From Corynebacterium aurimucosum (GTDB lineage: Bacteria; Actinomycetota; Actinomycetes; Mycobacteriales; Mycobacteriaceae): 64,000 bases of DNA. The notes under the pieces were generated by a model, which saw only the letters and a program-made list of their open reading frames with translations, ran no database searches and was not told the DNA's origin. Numbering within the stretch: the first letter of the stretch is position 1; each line of letters opens with the position of its first letter. The DNA lies in NCBI RefSeq assembly GCF_030408555.1, contig NZ_CP047048.1, forward strand, positions 1,426,001-1,490,000. Direction: 5' to 3'. Positions 8,600-17,382 of the stretch are shown here, in pieces. Made by a program: the position numbers and the translations under genes.

Positions 8600-9910
8600 T
8601 TACTTGAGCTTCGGGGTGATGTCGCGGTCGATAACGCTCTGCGTCTCCTTTTGCAGGTCACCGAATGCGGACTCCACGTCCTCATTGCCCACAGTGATGC
8701 GATCAAGAACGCCACCGATGCGCTGTCCACCACCCGGTACGAAGACGCGAGCGTAATCCTGCGGCTTGGTGTTCTCGTTGAGCTGCTCGATTGCCGTCTG
8801 GGCGTTCGGGTTCTCCTCCAAGAACTTCTTCTCCGCTGGATCATCCAGGGCGTCCTTGCGCACCGGCATGTAGCCCGTCTTCTGGGAGAACTTGATGGTG
8901 TTCTCGGTGTTCGTCAGGAAGTCAATGAACTTGACCGCGTTAGCCTTGCGCTCGTCAGAAATTCCAGCAGGCACGGCCAGACCAGCACCACCGGTGGCTG
9001 CCGAAGGACCAGGGCCTGGCAGGTAGGTGGTGATGAATGGAATCGTCGCCGTCTCCTTCAGGCCGCCCAGGGAACCGGTGGACTCCAGCAATCCAGAGGC
9101 CTTGCCAGAGCCGAAGGCTACAGTCGGGTCGGTGGAGATTTCGATGTGACCGGCCTTGACCTGGTCCTGCAGGAACTTGCCGGCTTCGATGGACTCCTTC
9201 GACGTAAAGTTCGGTTCCCACTCATCAGAGTAAGAACCGCCAAAGGCCCAAATCATGCCTTGGAAGTACCAGTCGAGATAGCTAGAGCCATCCGGGACGG
9301 TGACGGCCGGCTTGTCGAGCTTGTCCTTGATTTTGGTGGCCCATTCGTCGAATTCTTCCCAGTCCTTCGGGCCACGGTCGGTGGGAAGGCCAGCTGCCTT
9401 GAGGTCATCGGTGTTCCAGTACATCAGGTTCGTGGAGCGGGAGTACGGAACGCCGTAGTGCTTGTCGTTGTACTTGTAGTCTTCGCGCAGGGTGTCGACG
9501 TAGCTCTCATAGTCAATGTCGTTCATCTCCCACAGCTCATCGAGCGGCGTCGTGGCTTCATTCAGTGCGAAGTTGAACCACGTGACGTCAGAAGCAACGA
9601 GGACGTCGGGAAGGTCGCCACCTGCGAGGGCAGCGTTAAAGCGCTGTGCAACTTCTTCGTAGTTGGAGCCTGCGGTGACCAGTTCGACCTTCAGATCTGG
9701 GTTCTCCTTCTCGAATTCATCAATGAGCTCTTGCTCTATGTCACGGGAGGAACCCGGGTGGTTGGACCAGAAGGTGATGGTGTTGGCGTCGCCGCCGTCC
9801 TTTGAGTCGTTCCCTGCGGTGGTCGAACCACCTGCACAGGCGGTCAAGGACATGGTGGTGAGAAGCGCCGCGCAAGCGGCAACGATGCGAGTAGAAATTT
9901 TATGAGACAT
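8600..9910 (-). CDS. ugpB: Extracellular solute-binding lipoprotein (UgpB type)
   Basis: 436 residues. A lipoprotein signal peptide is clear: basic n-region, hydrophobic core, then the lipobox LTAC with Cys at about residue 25 and a Gly/Ser/Thr-rich linker. The rest is a family 1 solute-binding fold ('TITFWSNHPGSSRDIEQ' start, 'GDLPDVLVASD', 'VPYSRSTNLMYWN'), as in UgpB and related binders. It would sit lipid-anchored outside the membrane and deliver glycerol-3-phosphate or glycerophosphodiesters to the permease. Seventy-one bases separate it from the permease gene upstream. Confidence 0.85.
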   Translation of the reverse strand: MSHKISTRIVAACAALLTTMSLTACAGGSTTAGNDSKDGGDANTITFWSNHPGSSRDIEQELIDEFEKENPDLKVELVTAGSNYEEVAQRFNAALAGGDLPDVLVASDVTWFNFALNEATTPLDELWEMNDIDYESYVDTLREDYKYNDKHYGVPYSRSTNLMYWNTDDLKAAGLPTDRGPKDWEEFDEWATKIKDKLDKPAVTVPDGSSYLDWYFQGMIWAFGGSYSDEWEPNFTSKESIEAGKFLQDQVKAGHIEISTDPTVAFGSGKASGLLESTGSLGGLKETATIPFITTYLPGPGPSAATGGAGLAVPAGISDERKANAVKFIDFLTNTENTIKFSQKTGYMPVRKDALDDPAEKKFLEENPNAQTAIEQLNENTKPQDYARVFVPGGGQRIGGVLDRITVGNEDVESAFGDLQKETQSVIDRDITPKLK

Positions 9911-9981
9911 GGGGAGGTTCTCCTTGAGAAGTGAAGAGTTGGGTGGACTTGTTCGAGTTGGGCCTCGGGATGGCAGGCAGG

Positions 9982-10953
9982 CTAGCCCTTGACTGCTCCA
10001 GCAGTCAGGCCCTTAATCATCGGCTTCTGGAGTATGAGGAAGATGATGATCATGGGCAGGGTTGTCAGCACTGTGCCGGCCATCACCGGCGCCCAGTTGG
10101 TCACGCCTTCCGCATCCTGCAAGCGGGTCAGGCCCACCGGAAGGGTGGCTGCAGCCGGTGTATCCGTAATCAGGAAGGGCCACAGGTATTGGTTCCACTC
10201 ATTGACCACGGTGATCAGGACGAACGCGGACAGCGTTGGCCACGACATGGGCAGGACCACTCGGAACAAGGTGGTGAAGAATCCTGCCCCGTCCATGTGC
10301 GCGGCCTCGAGAATCTCCGGCGGCAACGATTGGAAGTGATTGCGCATGAGGAAGGCACCGAACGCCACGCCCGCCAACGGGATGATGACTCCAGCGTAGG
10401 TGTCTCTCCAACCCCATGACGCAACCAACGAGTAGTTCGAAATAATGGTGATCTGGTTGGGCACCATCAACGAGGCGATGATGAGCAAAAACAACAGATT
10501 CCGGCCGGGGAAGCGAATGAAAGCGAAGGCATAGGCAGTCAGCACTCCGAGGACTACCTCCACCACCGTGAGAATCAGCGTGATGATGATGGAATTTCTC
10601 AGATAACTCGAGAAGCCAGAGGTCTGCCAGACATAGGAATAGTTTTCTTCCTTGAAAAGATTAGGCCAGAAAGAAATCGGATCCGAGTACACATCCTGGA
10701 AGGACTTAAAGCTGGTGATGAAGATGAAGTACAGCGGCACCACAATCATCAGCACTGTCAGAACCAAGGCAATATAGCCGACGACCTTCGTTGCTGGATG
10801 GCCGTGATCAGCCGGCTCACCTTTACGGTTGCGCTGGGCCTCGGTGATGACTGGGGCTGCGAGGGACTGCGAACCAGGAACCGGTGGAAGCTCACCTTTC
10901 GCTTGCGGGAGCCCCACCTTGATGGAAGCCGGAATTGCGCGTTTTTCGGACAT
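9982..10953 (-). CDS. ugpE: ABC importer inner-membrane permease (UgpE type)
   Basis: 323 residues. A proline-rich cytoplasmic N-terminus of about 50 residues precedes six membrane segments. The EAA loop near 'EILEAAHMDGAGFFTTLFRVVLPMSWP' is the contact site for the ATPase. Its start codon abuts the ugpA stop (TAAATG), so the two permeases are translationally coupled. The protein forms the membrane channel together with UgpA. Confidence 0.85.
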   Translation of the reverse strand: MSEKRAIPASIKVGLPQAKGELPPVPGSQSLAAPVITEAQRNRKGEPADHGHPATKVVGYIALVLTVLMIVVPLYFIFITSFKSFQDVYSDPISFWPNLFKEENYSYVWQTSGFSSYLRNSIIITLILTVVEVVLGVLTAYAFAFIRFPGRNLLFLLIIASLMVPNQITIISNYSLVASWGWRDTYAGVIIPLAGVAFGAFLMRNHFQSLPPEILEAAHMDGAGFFTTLFRVVLPMSWPTLSAFVLITVVNEWNQYLWPFLITDTPAAATLPVGLTRLQDAEGVTNWAPVMAGTVLTTLPMIIIFLILQKPMIKGLTAGAVKG

Positions 10954-11928
10954 TTACTTATCCATCCTTTCCTGCAACTTGATCTGCAGCACCGTAATGA
11001 CAAGCACGACGAGGAACATGATGGTGGCCACGGCAGCGCCATAGCCGGCACGGTTGTTGATGAACGTCTCTTGGTACACCTGGAAAACCATCGTGGAGGT
11101 TCCATAACCAAACGGTCCACCGCCGGTCATCGCGTTGATAATGTCGAAGACTTGGAAGGAATTGAGCAGCACGGTGATTAACAAGAAAAACGTGGTGCCG
11201 CGAAGCTGCGGCAGGACCACACGGAAGAAATGGCGCGCGGCCGGAGTGCCGTCAATCTCAGAGGCCTCATCGAGGTCGCGCCGGCGCCCCTGCAGGGCAG
11301 CAAGATAGATGACGAAAACGTAGCCGACGTTCTTCCACACGTAGGTCACCGTAATCATGAACAATGCCCAGTTCTGCTGCTGGTAGAAGTTCGGCACATC
11401 GACCCCGATTAAGCCCAGGAAGTATTGGATAAGACCGTAGTTGGGATCGAAGACGAACTGAAAGGCAACGCCAATCGCCGCGCCCGCGATGACATAGGGC
11501 GCGAAAACAATTGAGCGCACCGCCGCGCGGCCAAACAGTTTCTGGTCCAGAAGCAATGCCAGCGCTAGCCCCAGCACCATCGAACCGACCACCGCGAAGA
11601 AGGTGAAGACGACAGTGTTGAACACCACGCGTCCCGTATCTGGCGCTTGGAACCAGTCGATGTAGTTCTGCAGGCCGACGAAAGTCATCGTCGGCGATGA
11701 AATATTCCAGTTAAAGAAAGAGATGCGGATGTTATCGACCAGTGGTCGATAGGTGAAAAGAATGAGAAGGAGAAGGTTCGGGCCAATCAGCAATGCCGCT
11801 AGGCCGATCTGGCGCCAGTCGAGCTTTCGCTTGCGTGGGTGGCGCGCGTACTCCTCGGAGACGATCGGCTTCTCGGTAACAGGAGGGATCGTAGCCGTTC
11901 GCCCGCTCGCGGGGATGGTTTTTGCCAT
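10954..11928 (-). CDS. ugpA: ABC importer inner-membrane permease (UgpA type)
   Basis: 324 residues with six membrane segments after a hydrophilic N-terminus of about 40 residues. The EAA loop 'DLDEASEIDGTPAARHFF' marks it as an ABC sugar-type permease and contacts UgpC. It is the first gene of the operon; the likely control region, with repeated TAAACAAAAAG boxes, lies just upstream. In C. glutamicum the equivalent ugp operon belongs to the phosphate-starvation response; the boxes seen here are not an obvious PhoR site, so control in this strain is open. Confidence 0.85.
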   Translation of the reverse strand: MAKTIPASGRTATIPPVTEKPIVSEEYARHPRKRKLDWRQIGLAALLIGPNLLLLILFTYRPLVDNIRISFFNWNISSPTMTFVGLQNYIDWFQAPDTGRVVFNTVVFTFFAVVGSMVLGLALALLLDQKLFGRAAVRSIVFAPYVIAGAAIGVAFQFVFDPNYGLIQYFLGLIGVDVPNFYQQQNWALFMITVTYVWKNVGYVFVIYLAALQGRRRDLDEASEIDGTPAARHFFRVVLPQLRGTTFFLLITVLLNSFQVFDIINAMTGGGPFGYGTSTMVFQVYQETFINNRAGYGAAVATIMFLVVLVITVLQIKLQERMDK

Positions 11929-11950
11929 GCAGAAAAAACTAGACCAAGTC

Positions 11951-11996
11951 AGTAAACAAAAAGTTTACTCGACGTTTTGATTGAATAAACAAAAAG
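11951..11996 (-). promoter_or_regulatory. Candidate ugp operator: inverted repeat plus direct repeat
   Basis: AGTAAAC-5-GTTTACT (11951-11969) is a perfect 7-bp inverted repeat. TAAACAAAAAG appears at 11953-11963 and again at 11986-11996, a 33-bp period or about three helical turns. The array is 23 bases upstream of the ugpA start codon. The binding protein is unknown. Confidence 0.5.
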
Positions 11997-12161
11997 AAAA
12001 TTCCCGGGGCCGCACCCACAAAAGCACCCCATACGCGAGGGTTACATCACATAAACGCACAGGAGAGGAATCTATAGAAACTCCTGAATACGGGAGTGCC
12101 ACCGTCGATATAGCTAGACCTTTGCGGCCATGAACACAACGGCTCCGAGCGTAGCTTGGCG

Positions 12162-12884
12162 CTAACTCGCTGCGCGCACAACGTCGAGTGCTAGCTCTGG
12201 CAAGTCCGTTGCCATGAGCTCTACCCCGTTGTTACGACACCACTCCATGTCCTTCGGTAAATTCACCGTCCATACGTAGGACTGACTGTCGACGCCTGCA
12301 AAGAAATCAGCTTCCAACCGCGCCTGGCGAATGGAAGGCCCGAAGCCCGAAGCGCCCTCGAGAGAATCTGGTAGTCCCGCATCCGGTTCCAAGAGAAGAA
12401 AGGATCGCAGGGATGGCAATAGGCTTCGGAAGCGCGCAATTGCTTCAGGGTTAAAGGAAATCAGGCTGAACCGTGGATCGGCATCGAGATGTCGGTTGCG
12501 CAGGACTTCGGCCACCGACTCTTCGAGTCGCGCCCCGAAAGGAGACGGGTGCTTCGTCTCGATAAGCAGCTGCTTTCCGGGGTATGACTCGATGAGGTCC
12601 ACAAGTTCGTCGAGAAGCAGGATGCGTTGATGATCCTCGTGGGTACCAAAGTTGAGTGCGCGCAGCTCCTCCAGTGTCATGTCACCGACAGAGCCGGTGC
12701 CATCCGACGTGCGATCCACAGTCTGGTCGTGGATAACCACAACCTCCCCGTCCTTGGTCAGGTTGACGTCACACTCCACACCGGCCACATCAAGCTTGAG
12801 AGCCTCCTCGAAGGCACGGTACGTGTTCTCCGAGTACCACCCGTTATAACCTCGGTGCGCGATAATACCTGTGCGGTCTGCCAT
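12162..12884 (-). CDS. Glycerophosphodiester phosphodiesterase
   Basis: 240 residues from the ATG at 12882-12884, chosen because GGAGGAAG lies at the right distance and the family begins here; an upstream in-frame extension of 36 residues lacks family similarity. The GDPD core is clear: IIAHRGYNGWYSENT with catalytic His, 'VECDVNLTKDGEVVVIHD' with metal-binding Glu/Asp and the second His, then 'LIETK' and 'SFNPEAI'. It has no signal peptide, so it is cytoplasmic. It hydrolyses glycerophosphodiesters to glycerol-3-phosphate and an alcohol, which fits the adjacent ugp importer on the same strand, 234 bases downstream. Confidence 0.88.
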   Translation of the reverse strand: MADRTGIIAHRGYNGWYSENTYRAFEEALKLDVAGVECDVNLTKDGEVVVIHDQTVDRTSDGTGSVGDMTLEELRALNFGTHEDHQRILLLDELVDLIESYPGKQLLIETKHPSPFGARLEESVAEVLRNRHLDADPRFSLISFNPEAIARFRSLLPSLRSFLLLEPDAGLPDSLEGASGFGPSIRQARLEADFFAGVDSQSYVWTVNLPKDMEWCRNNGVELMATDLPELALDVVRAAS

Positions 12885-12942
12885 ACCCTCTTCCTCCGAG
12901 CCGCAAAGTGGTTGTGCCTCTGGCGCCGCCCAGTGTAGACCG

Positions 12943-14235
12943 CTAACGGCGACCCCCGCGGTTGCGGTGGGTCGCCACCACGTGCACCGCATCCAGCATC
13001 CCTAAGGTGAGCAGCGCCTCGCGGAGAGCAAACTGGAACGTCCAAAGGCGGCGGAAAACCTGGTCGAAGCCCGCTGCCGCAGCTTCGCGGTGCCGCCCGT
13101 CGAAGAAGCTGCGCTGGTAACGAAGCGTTTCCAGGTAGTGGGTTCCGGTGTGGGTCTGAGCGATGATGCGCAGGTTGGAGCGCCTATCGAAGAGTCGGTG
13201 GGTCTCCTCCAGCGTCGGGTAATCCAGGCCAGGCCATATATAAGCTCGCAGAACCTGAATCGCGGACTGGGCGGCCGGAGTCATCGCCTCGGTAGCAAAG
13301 AGCGATCCCATGGCCACTCGCCCACCGCTGACCAGCGAGCGATCCAGCATCTGCACATAGCGCCGGCGCTCGGGAGACGATAGTGTCTCTAGCTTCTCCA
13401 CGCTCACTATCGCGTCATAGCGCCCGCGCCACTGCTTCGGATTGGGCAACGCCGTTTCGATGTCCTGCACATGGACAGAATCAGCGGCTCCTTCAAGGAG
13501 TAGTTGTTCGTCGAACAGCGCTTGCTGCTCAGCATCCCCTGTAAGGACGTCAACGGTGGCGCGCCGGGCAACGGCTTGAATTGCTACCTGCAGACCAGTC
13601 GCCGAATAAACCAGAAGATGTGTGCCGGCGCCGGTGCGGGTGGCGTCGAGAAGCCACTGTGCAGCGCGGCGCTGCGCATCGCCCAAGTCCTCACGGTCGG
13701 TGTGCGTCGGCTCGGTCACGCTTGTCACATCGACGAAGTGCTCTTTGGGTTCTTTGCTCCCCACCCGCGCACTATAGCTGCGCACCGCTTCACGCACCGT
13801 TGTGGGAACGCCGCTAGCAAAGATGCCGCCCGAATGGCTGAGGGAATCACCCGCATACAGTTTCACCACATCAAGAGGCAGCTCGCCCGGGCTCGAAGTC
13901 TCCACCGCAAGCTCTTTCGCCTTCGGCCGGTAGCCCACCCCCAGGAGCCGCACGAGAACTTTGACCAAACGATCGGAATCGGGCGTCGTCCACTCCCCTG
14001 CCATATAAGACTCGGCCAAGCCCAGCCAGCCTGAATCGGCGATGCGGGAGAAGAGGGCGTCGTGAAGCACGGCTAGATCTGGGTCCTCGCCGTCCAACTC
14101 GACCCCAGCTTTGGAACACGCCTGCGCAAATTCCGCCTCCGACCGGTCGCTTTTGAAACGCAGCAGGCGTGAAGAAGGGACGGTGGCCACGCCCGGCCAC
14201 GCCGCAGCGTCAATCGAAGCCAAGTGGGAATACAC
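12943..14235 (-). CDS. Cyclopropane-fatty-acid synthase-like protein, SAM motif degenerate
   Basis: 430 residues with the length and layout of CFA/mycolic-acid methyltransferases: an N-terminal helical region ('GLAESYMAGEWTTPDSDRLVKVL', typical of the family) and a C-terminal methyltransferase-like domain ('ETLSSPERRRYVQMLDRSLVSGG', 'YIWPGLDYPTLEE', 'HYLETLRYQRSFF'). The glycine-rich SAM loop is missing: where D-x-G-C-G-W-G is expected the sequence reads YSATGLQV. It may be a non-catalytic or reassigned paralogue. It would act on membrane phospholipid acyl chains if active. It is upstream of the phosphodiesterase on the same strand and divergent from ndh. Confidence 0.65.
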   Translation of the reverse strand: MYSHLASIDAAAWPGVATVPSSRLLRFKSDRSEAEFAQACSKAGVELDGEDPDLAVLHDALFSRIADSGWLGLAESYMAGEWTTPDSDRLVKVLVRLLGVGYRPKAKELAVETSSPGELPLDVVKLYAGDSLSHSGGIFASGVPTTVREAVRSYSARVGSKEPKEHFVDVTSVTEPTHTDREDLGDAQRRAAQWLLDATRTGAGTHLLVYSATGLQVAIQAVARRATVDVLTGDAEQQALFDEQLLLEGAADSVHVQDIETALPNPKQWRGRYDAIVSVEKLETLSSPERRRYVQMLDRSLVSGGRVAMGSLFATEAMTPAAQSAIQVLRAYIWPGLDYPTLEETHRLFDRRSNLRIIAQTHTGTHYLETLRYQRSFFDGRHREAAAAGFDQVFRRLWTFQFALREALLTLGMLDAVHVVATHRNRGGRR

Positions 14236-14421
14236 GCTCTAGCCAGCCTTCCTCATCGCACACACGTATTTTCTTAGACTAAAACGGGCGGGCCACGAAC
14301 AGGTGGAGGCGCGGCCTAAAAAGCCAGTTAATAACCCATAAAGTATGCATGTACCGCTAGAAAGGTTTAGACTAACTCGGGTAAAATAATCTAGCTTTCT
14401 TAAGGAAGGTATTCAATCACC

Positions 14422-15765
14422 ATGGCGCACACCCCCTACCGTCCTAGTAACGGCCGCCACCACGTCGTTGTTATCGGTGCCGGCTTCGGCGGCATCAACG
14501 CCGTTAAGAAGCTCAAGGACGCGGATGTTGAGATCACCCTGATCGACAAGAAGAACCACCACCTCTTCCAGCCGATGCTTTACCAGGTCGCCACCGGCGT
14601 CATCTCCGCCGGTGAGATCGCCCCGTCCACGCGTCAGATCCTGCGCCACCAGGACAACGTCAACTTCGTCAACGGTGAGGTTACCGACGTCAACATCAAG
14701 GATCAGACCGTCACCGCAGAACTTGACGGCGCGGTTCGCACCTACGGCTACGACTCCCTCATCGTCGCCGCCGGCGCTGGTCAATCCTACTTCGGCAACG
14801 ACCACTTTGCCGAGCACGCACCGGGCATGAAGACGCTTGACGACGCCTTCGAGATCCGCTCCCGCATCATCTCCGCCTTCGAGAAGGCTGAGTTGGAAGA
14901 AGATCCTGCCAAGCGTGAGAAGCTGCTGACCTTCGTCATCGTCGGAGCTGGCCCGACTGGTGTTGAGCTCACCGGCCAGATTGCTGAGCTGGCACAGCGT
15001 ACGTTTGCTGGCGAATACTCCTACTTCGGTTCTTCCTCCGCCAAGATTTACCTGCTGGATGGTGCCCCGCAGGTTCTTCCGCCCTTTGGCAAGCGCCTCG
15101 GCCGCAAGGCTCAGCGCACCTTGGAGAAGCTGGGCGTTGACGTGCGCCTCAACGCCATGGTCACCGACGTCACCGCTGACGCCGTCACCTACAAGAACAT
15201 GAAGACTGAGGAAGAGGTCAGCATCGAGGCCGCGACCAAGATCTGGTCCGCAGGTGTCGCTGCTTCCCCGTTGGGCAAGCTTATCGCTGACCAGGCAGGT
15301 GTGGAGGCGGACCGTGCCGGCCGTGTCTCTGTCAACGAGGACCTCACGGTTGGTGAGTACAAGAACGTCTACATCGTCGGCGACATGATTTCCCTCAACC
15401 GCCTTCCGGGTGTGGCCCAGGTGGCCATCCAAGGTGGCAACCACGTGGGCAAGCTCATCGAGGCCAAGATTGATGAAGAGTCCACCGCTAACGAGGCCGA
15501 GCCGTTTGAGTACTTCGACAAGGGCTCCATGGCCGTCATTTCCCGCTTCAACGCAGTGGTCAAGCTGGGCAAGACTGAGTTCGCTGGTTTCCCGGCTTGG
15601 ATTTCCTGGCTTGGTCTGCACATCTTCTACATCGTTGGCTTCCGCAGCCGCACCCTCGTTGCGCTGCACTGGCTGCTCAACGCCTTCTCGCGCGACCGCG
15701 GCAATCTGGAGATCACCCAGCAGCAGCGCGTTGCTCGCAACGTGATTGACCGCGACCTCCACTAG
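14422..15765 (+). CDS. ndh: Type II NADH:quinone dehydrogenase
   Basis: 447 residues. The FAD-binding Rossmann motif VVVIGAGFGGINAVKKL is at the N-terminus and the NADH-binding motif FVIVGAGPTGVELTGQIAEL is near residue 173; 'VYIVGDM' is the second FAD contact. The C-terminus has hydrophobic and basic stretches for membrane attachment. It passes electrons from NADH to menaquinone without pumping protons and is the main NADH dehydrogenase in corynebacteria, which lack complex I. The ATG is preceded by AAGGAAGG. Confidence 0.95.
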   Translation: MAHTPYRPSNGRHHVVVIGAGFGGINAVKKLKDADVEITLIDKKNHHLFQPMLYQVATGVISAGEIAPSTRQILRHQDNVNFVNGEVTDVNIKDQTVTAELDGAVRTYGYDSLIVAAGAGQSYFGNDHFAEHAPGMKTLDDAFEIRSRIISAFEKAELEEDPAKREKLLTFVIVGAGPTGVELTGQIAELAQRTFAGEYSYFGSSSAKIYLLDGAPQVLPPFGKRLGRKAQRTLEKLGVDVRLNAMVTDVTADAVTYKNMKTEEEVSIEAATKIWSAGVAASPLGKLIADQAGVEADRAGRVSVNEDLTVGEYKNVYIVGDMISLNRLPGVAQVAIQGGNHVGKLIEAKIDEESTANEAEPFEYFDKGSMAVISRFNAVVKLGKTEFAGFPAWISWLGLHIFYIVGFRSRTLVALHWLLNAFSRDRGNLEITQQQRVARNVIDRDLH

Positions 15766-15781
15766 GTCTTACGCGTCTTTT

Positions 15782-15818
15782 AAGGAGAGAGGATATATCC
15801 TCTCTCCTTTCTCTTTGC
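15782..15818 (+). terminator. Rho-independent terminator after ndh
   Basis: A perfect 28-bp palindrome (15782-15809) is followed by TTTCTCTTT. It lies 17 bases after the ndh stop codon. Confidence 0.9.
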
Positions 15819-15863
15819 CCATGTACGGTAGAGGGAAGATCAGCCTAGCTTAAGGAGAAAACC

Positions 15864-16700
15864 GTGAGCCAACCTGCGCTGCCTCGTGTCCTCAGCATTG
15901 CCGGCACCGATCCCACGGGCGGCGCTGGTATTCACGCCGACCTCAAGTCTTTTGAGGCCGCTGGGGCCTACGGCATGGCCGTAGTGACCGCCCTGGTGGC
16001 GCAGAATACGCAGGGCGTGCGCGCTATCCACACCCCACCGGTGGACTTTTTGCGCGAACAGCTGGAAAGTGTCAAGGACGACGTGACTATCGACGCCGTC
16101 AAGATCGGCATGCTGGGCTCTGTTGCCATTACCGAAGCGGTGAGCGACTTCATTACTTCCCTCCCCACGGGTGTGCCGGTGGTCTGCGATCCGGTCATGG
16201 TCGCCTCCAGCGGTGACCGCCTGCTCGAGCCGGAGGCGGAACGCGCAGTACGTGAGCTGGCTTGCCGCGCGACAGTGGTCACCCCCAACCTGCCGGAGCT
16301 TGCAGTCCTCGCGGGCGTAGCAGAACCGCGCACCTTTGATGATGCTCTTTCTGTTGCAACCGAGTGGGCCCACGAGAACGACACGTGGGTCGTAGTCAAA
16401 GGCGGGCACCTCGATGGTGCTCAGGCCGATAACGCGACCGTAAGCCCTTCCGGCGAAATCACGCGCGTGCCCTGCCCGCGGATTGATACGAAGAACACGC
16501 ACGGCACCGGCTGCTCTCTGTCCTCTGCCCTAGCGGCGCGTTTGGGCGCGGGCCAATCCCTCGACGAGGCACTGGTATGGGCAACTGAATGGCTCCACGA
16601 GGCGATCGTGCATGCGGATGCGCTCCACGTCGGGCACGGACACGGCCCCGTTGACCACGGCCACCGGCTCCGGCGCCTCGCCGCGGAGGCACAAAGTTAG
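15864..16700 (+). CDS. thiD: Hydroxymethylpyrimidine/phosphomethylpyrimidine kinase
   Basis: 278 residues from a GTG with AAGGAGA upstream. Ribokinase-fold ThiD features are present: 'LSIAGTDPTGGAGIHADLKSFEA', 'VKIGMLGS', 'PVVCDPVMVASSGDRLL', and the anion hole with catalytic base near 'NTHGTGCSLSSALAA'. It phosphorylates HMP and HMP-P for the pyrimidine half of thiamine. Its stop overlaps the stop of the convergent methyltransferase gene by a few bases, so no terminator fits between them. No TPP riboswitch is visible before it. Confidence 0.93.
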   Translation: MSQPALPRVLSIAGTDPTGGAGIHADLKSFEAAGAYGMAVVTALVAQNTQGVRAIHTPPVDFLREQLESVKDDVTIDAVKIGMLGSVAITEAVSDFITSLPTGVPVVCDPVMVASSGDRLLEPEAERAVRELACRATVVTPNLPELAVLAGVAEPRTFDDALSVATEWAHENDTWVVVKGGHLDGAQADNATVSPSGEITRVPCPRIDTKNTHGTGCSLSSALAARLGAGQSLDEALVWATEWLHEAIVHADALHVGHGHGPVDHGHRLRRLAAEAQS

Positions 16701-17299
16701 CCCAGCAGATCGGCGCCTGGGCGGGTAAGCACGGCCACCATGAAGGTGGAATTCTCCTTAAAGACCTTCATGTCCCAGGATGCAAAGATGAAATCGACCC
16801 GATAACCCACTGAGCGAGCGAGGTCGAGGAAGTCCTCAAAGCCCCAGCCGCGGCCCTCGCCAAAACCGACGACGAAGCGGCCGCCGGGGCGTAGCGCGTT
16901 AAACACATTGCGCAAGGCCGCCTCACGCCCTTCGGTAGCAATGAAAGTCATGACGTTGCCCGCAGCCACGGCGATGTCGAAGTTATTCTCGGGGATTTCC
17001 TCCTCGGAAAGATCACCTACCTCCCAGCGGGCCTCCGGATAATCGTTGACCGCATGTTCGATCAAGATGGGATCGACGTCCACGCCCACGACGGTATGCC
17101 CGCGTTTTACCAACTCACCGCCAAGACGTCCGGAACCGCAGCCGGCGTCGAGAACGCGGGAGTGGCGTTCACTCATGGCGTCGATAAGCCGGGCTTCCCC
17201 ATCGATATCCTTGCCCTGGGCCCGTAGCGTCTTCCATTTCCGTGCAAAGTTGTGGGAATGGGCGGGATTCGCTGCAGTTACTTCTTTCCAGGTAGGCAT
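16697..17299 (-). CDS. Class I SAM-dependent methyltransferase
   Basis: 200 residues. The SAM loop is 'VLDAGCGSGRLGGEL', with acidic residue 2 in 'VVGVDVDPILIEHA' and later 'GGRFVVGFGEGRGWG'. Cytoplasmic, single domain. The substrate cannot be inferred. It is convergent with thiD and divergent from corA. Related genes occur near thiD in other corynebacteria, so it is a lineage-conserved neighbour. Confidence 0.8.
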   Translation of the reverse strand: MPTWKEVTAANPAHSHNFARKWKTLRAQGKDIDGEARLIDAMSERHSRVLDAGCGSGRLGGELVKRGHTVVGVDVDPILIEHAVNDYPEARWEVGDLSEEEIPENNFDIAVAAGNVMTFIATEGREAALRNVFNALRPGGRFVVGFGEGRGWGFEDFLDLARSVGYRVDFIFASWDMKVFKENSTFMVAVLTRPGADLLG

Positions 17300-17382
17300 G
17301 ACAACGAGTATAGGCCTTTAGAGGTGTAAGATTTAGCCGCTCTTATAAAACGCCTATACGAAGCGAAGGAGGCTGAGACACG

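Noticed and set aside
8597..9805. 402-residue open frame opposite the solute-binding protein gene
   Set aside because: Shadow of ugpB; no domain and no ribosome binding site.
14413..15762. 449-residue open frame antisense to ndh
   Set aside because: It mirrors ndh codon by codon on the other strand and has the Val/Leu/Asp-rich composition of a shadow frame in high-GC DNA; ndh has all its motifs.
15840..16502. 220-residue minus-strand frame over thiD
   Set aside because: Shadow frame; thiD is intact on the plus strand.
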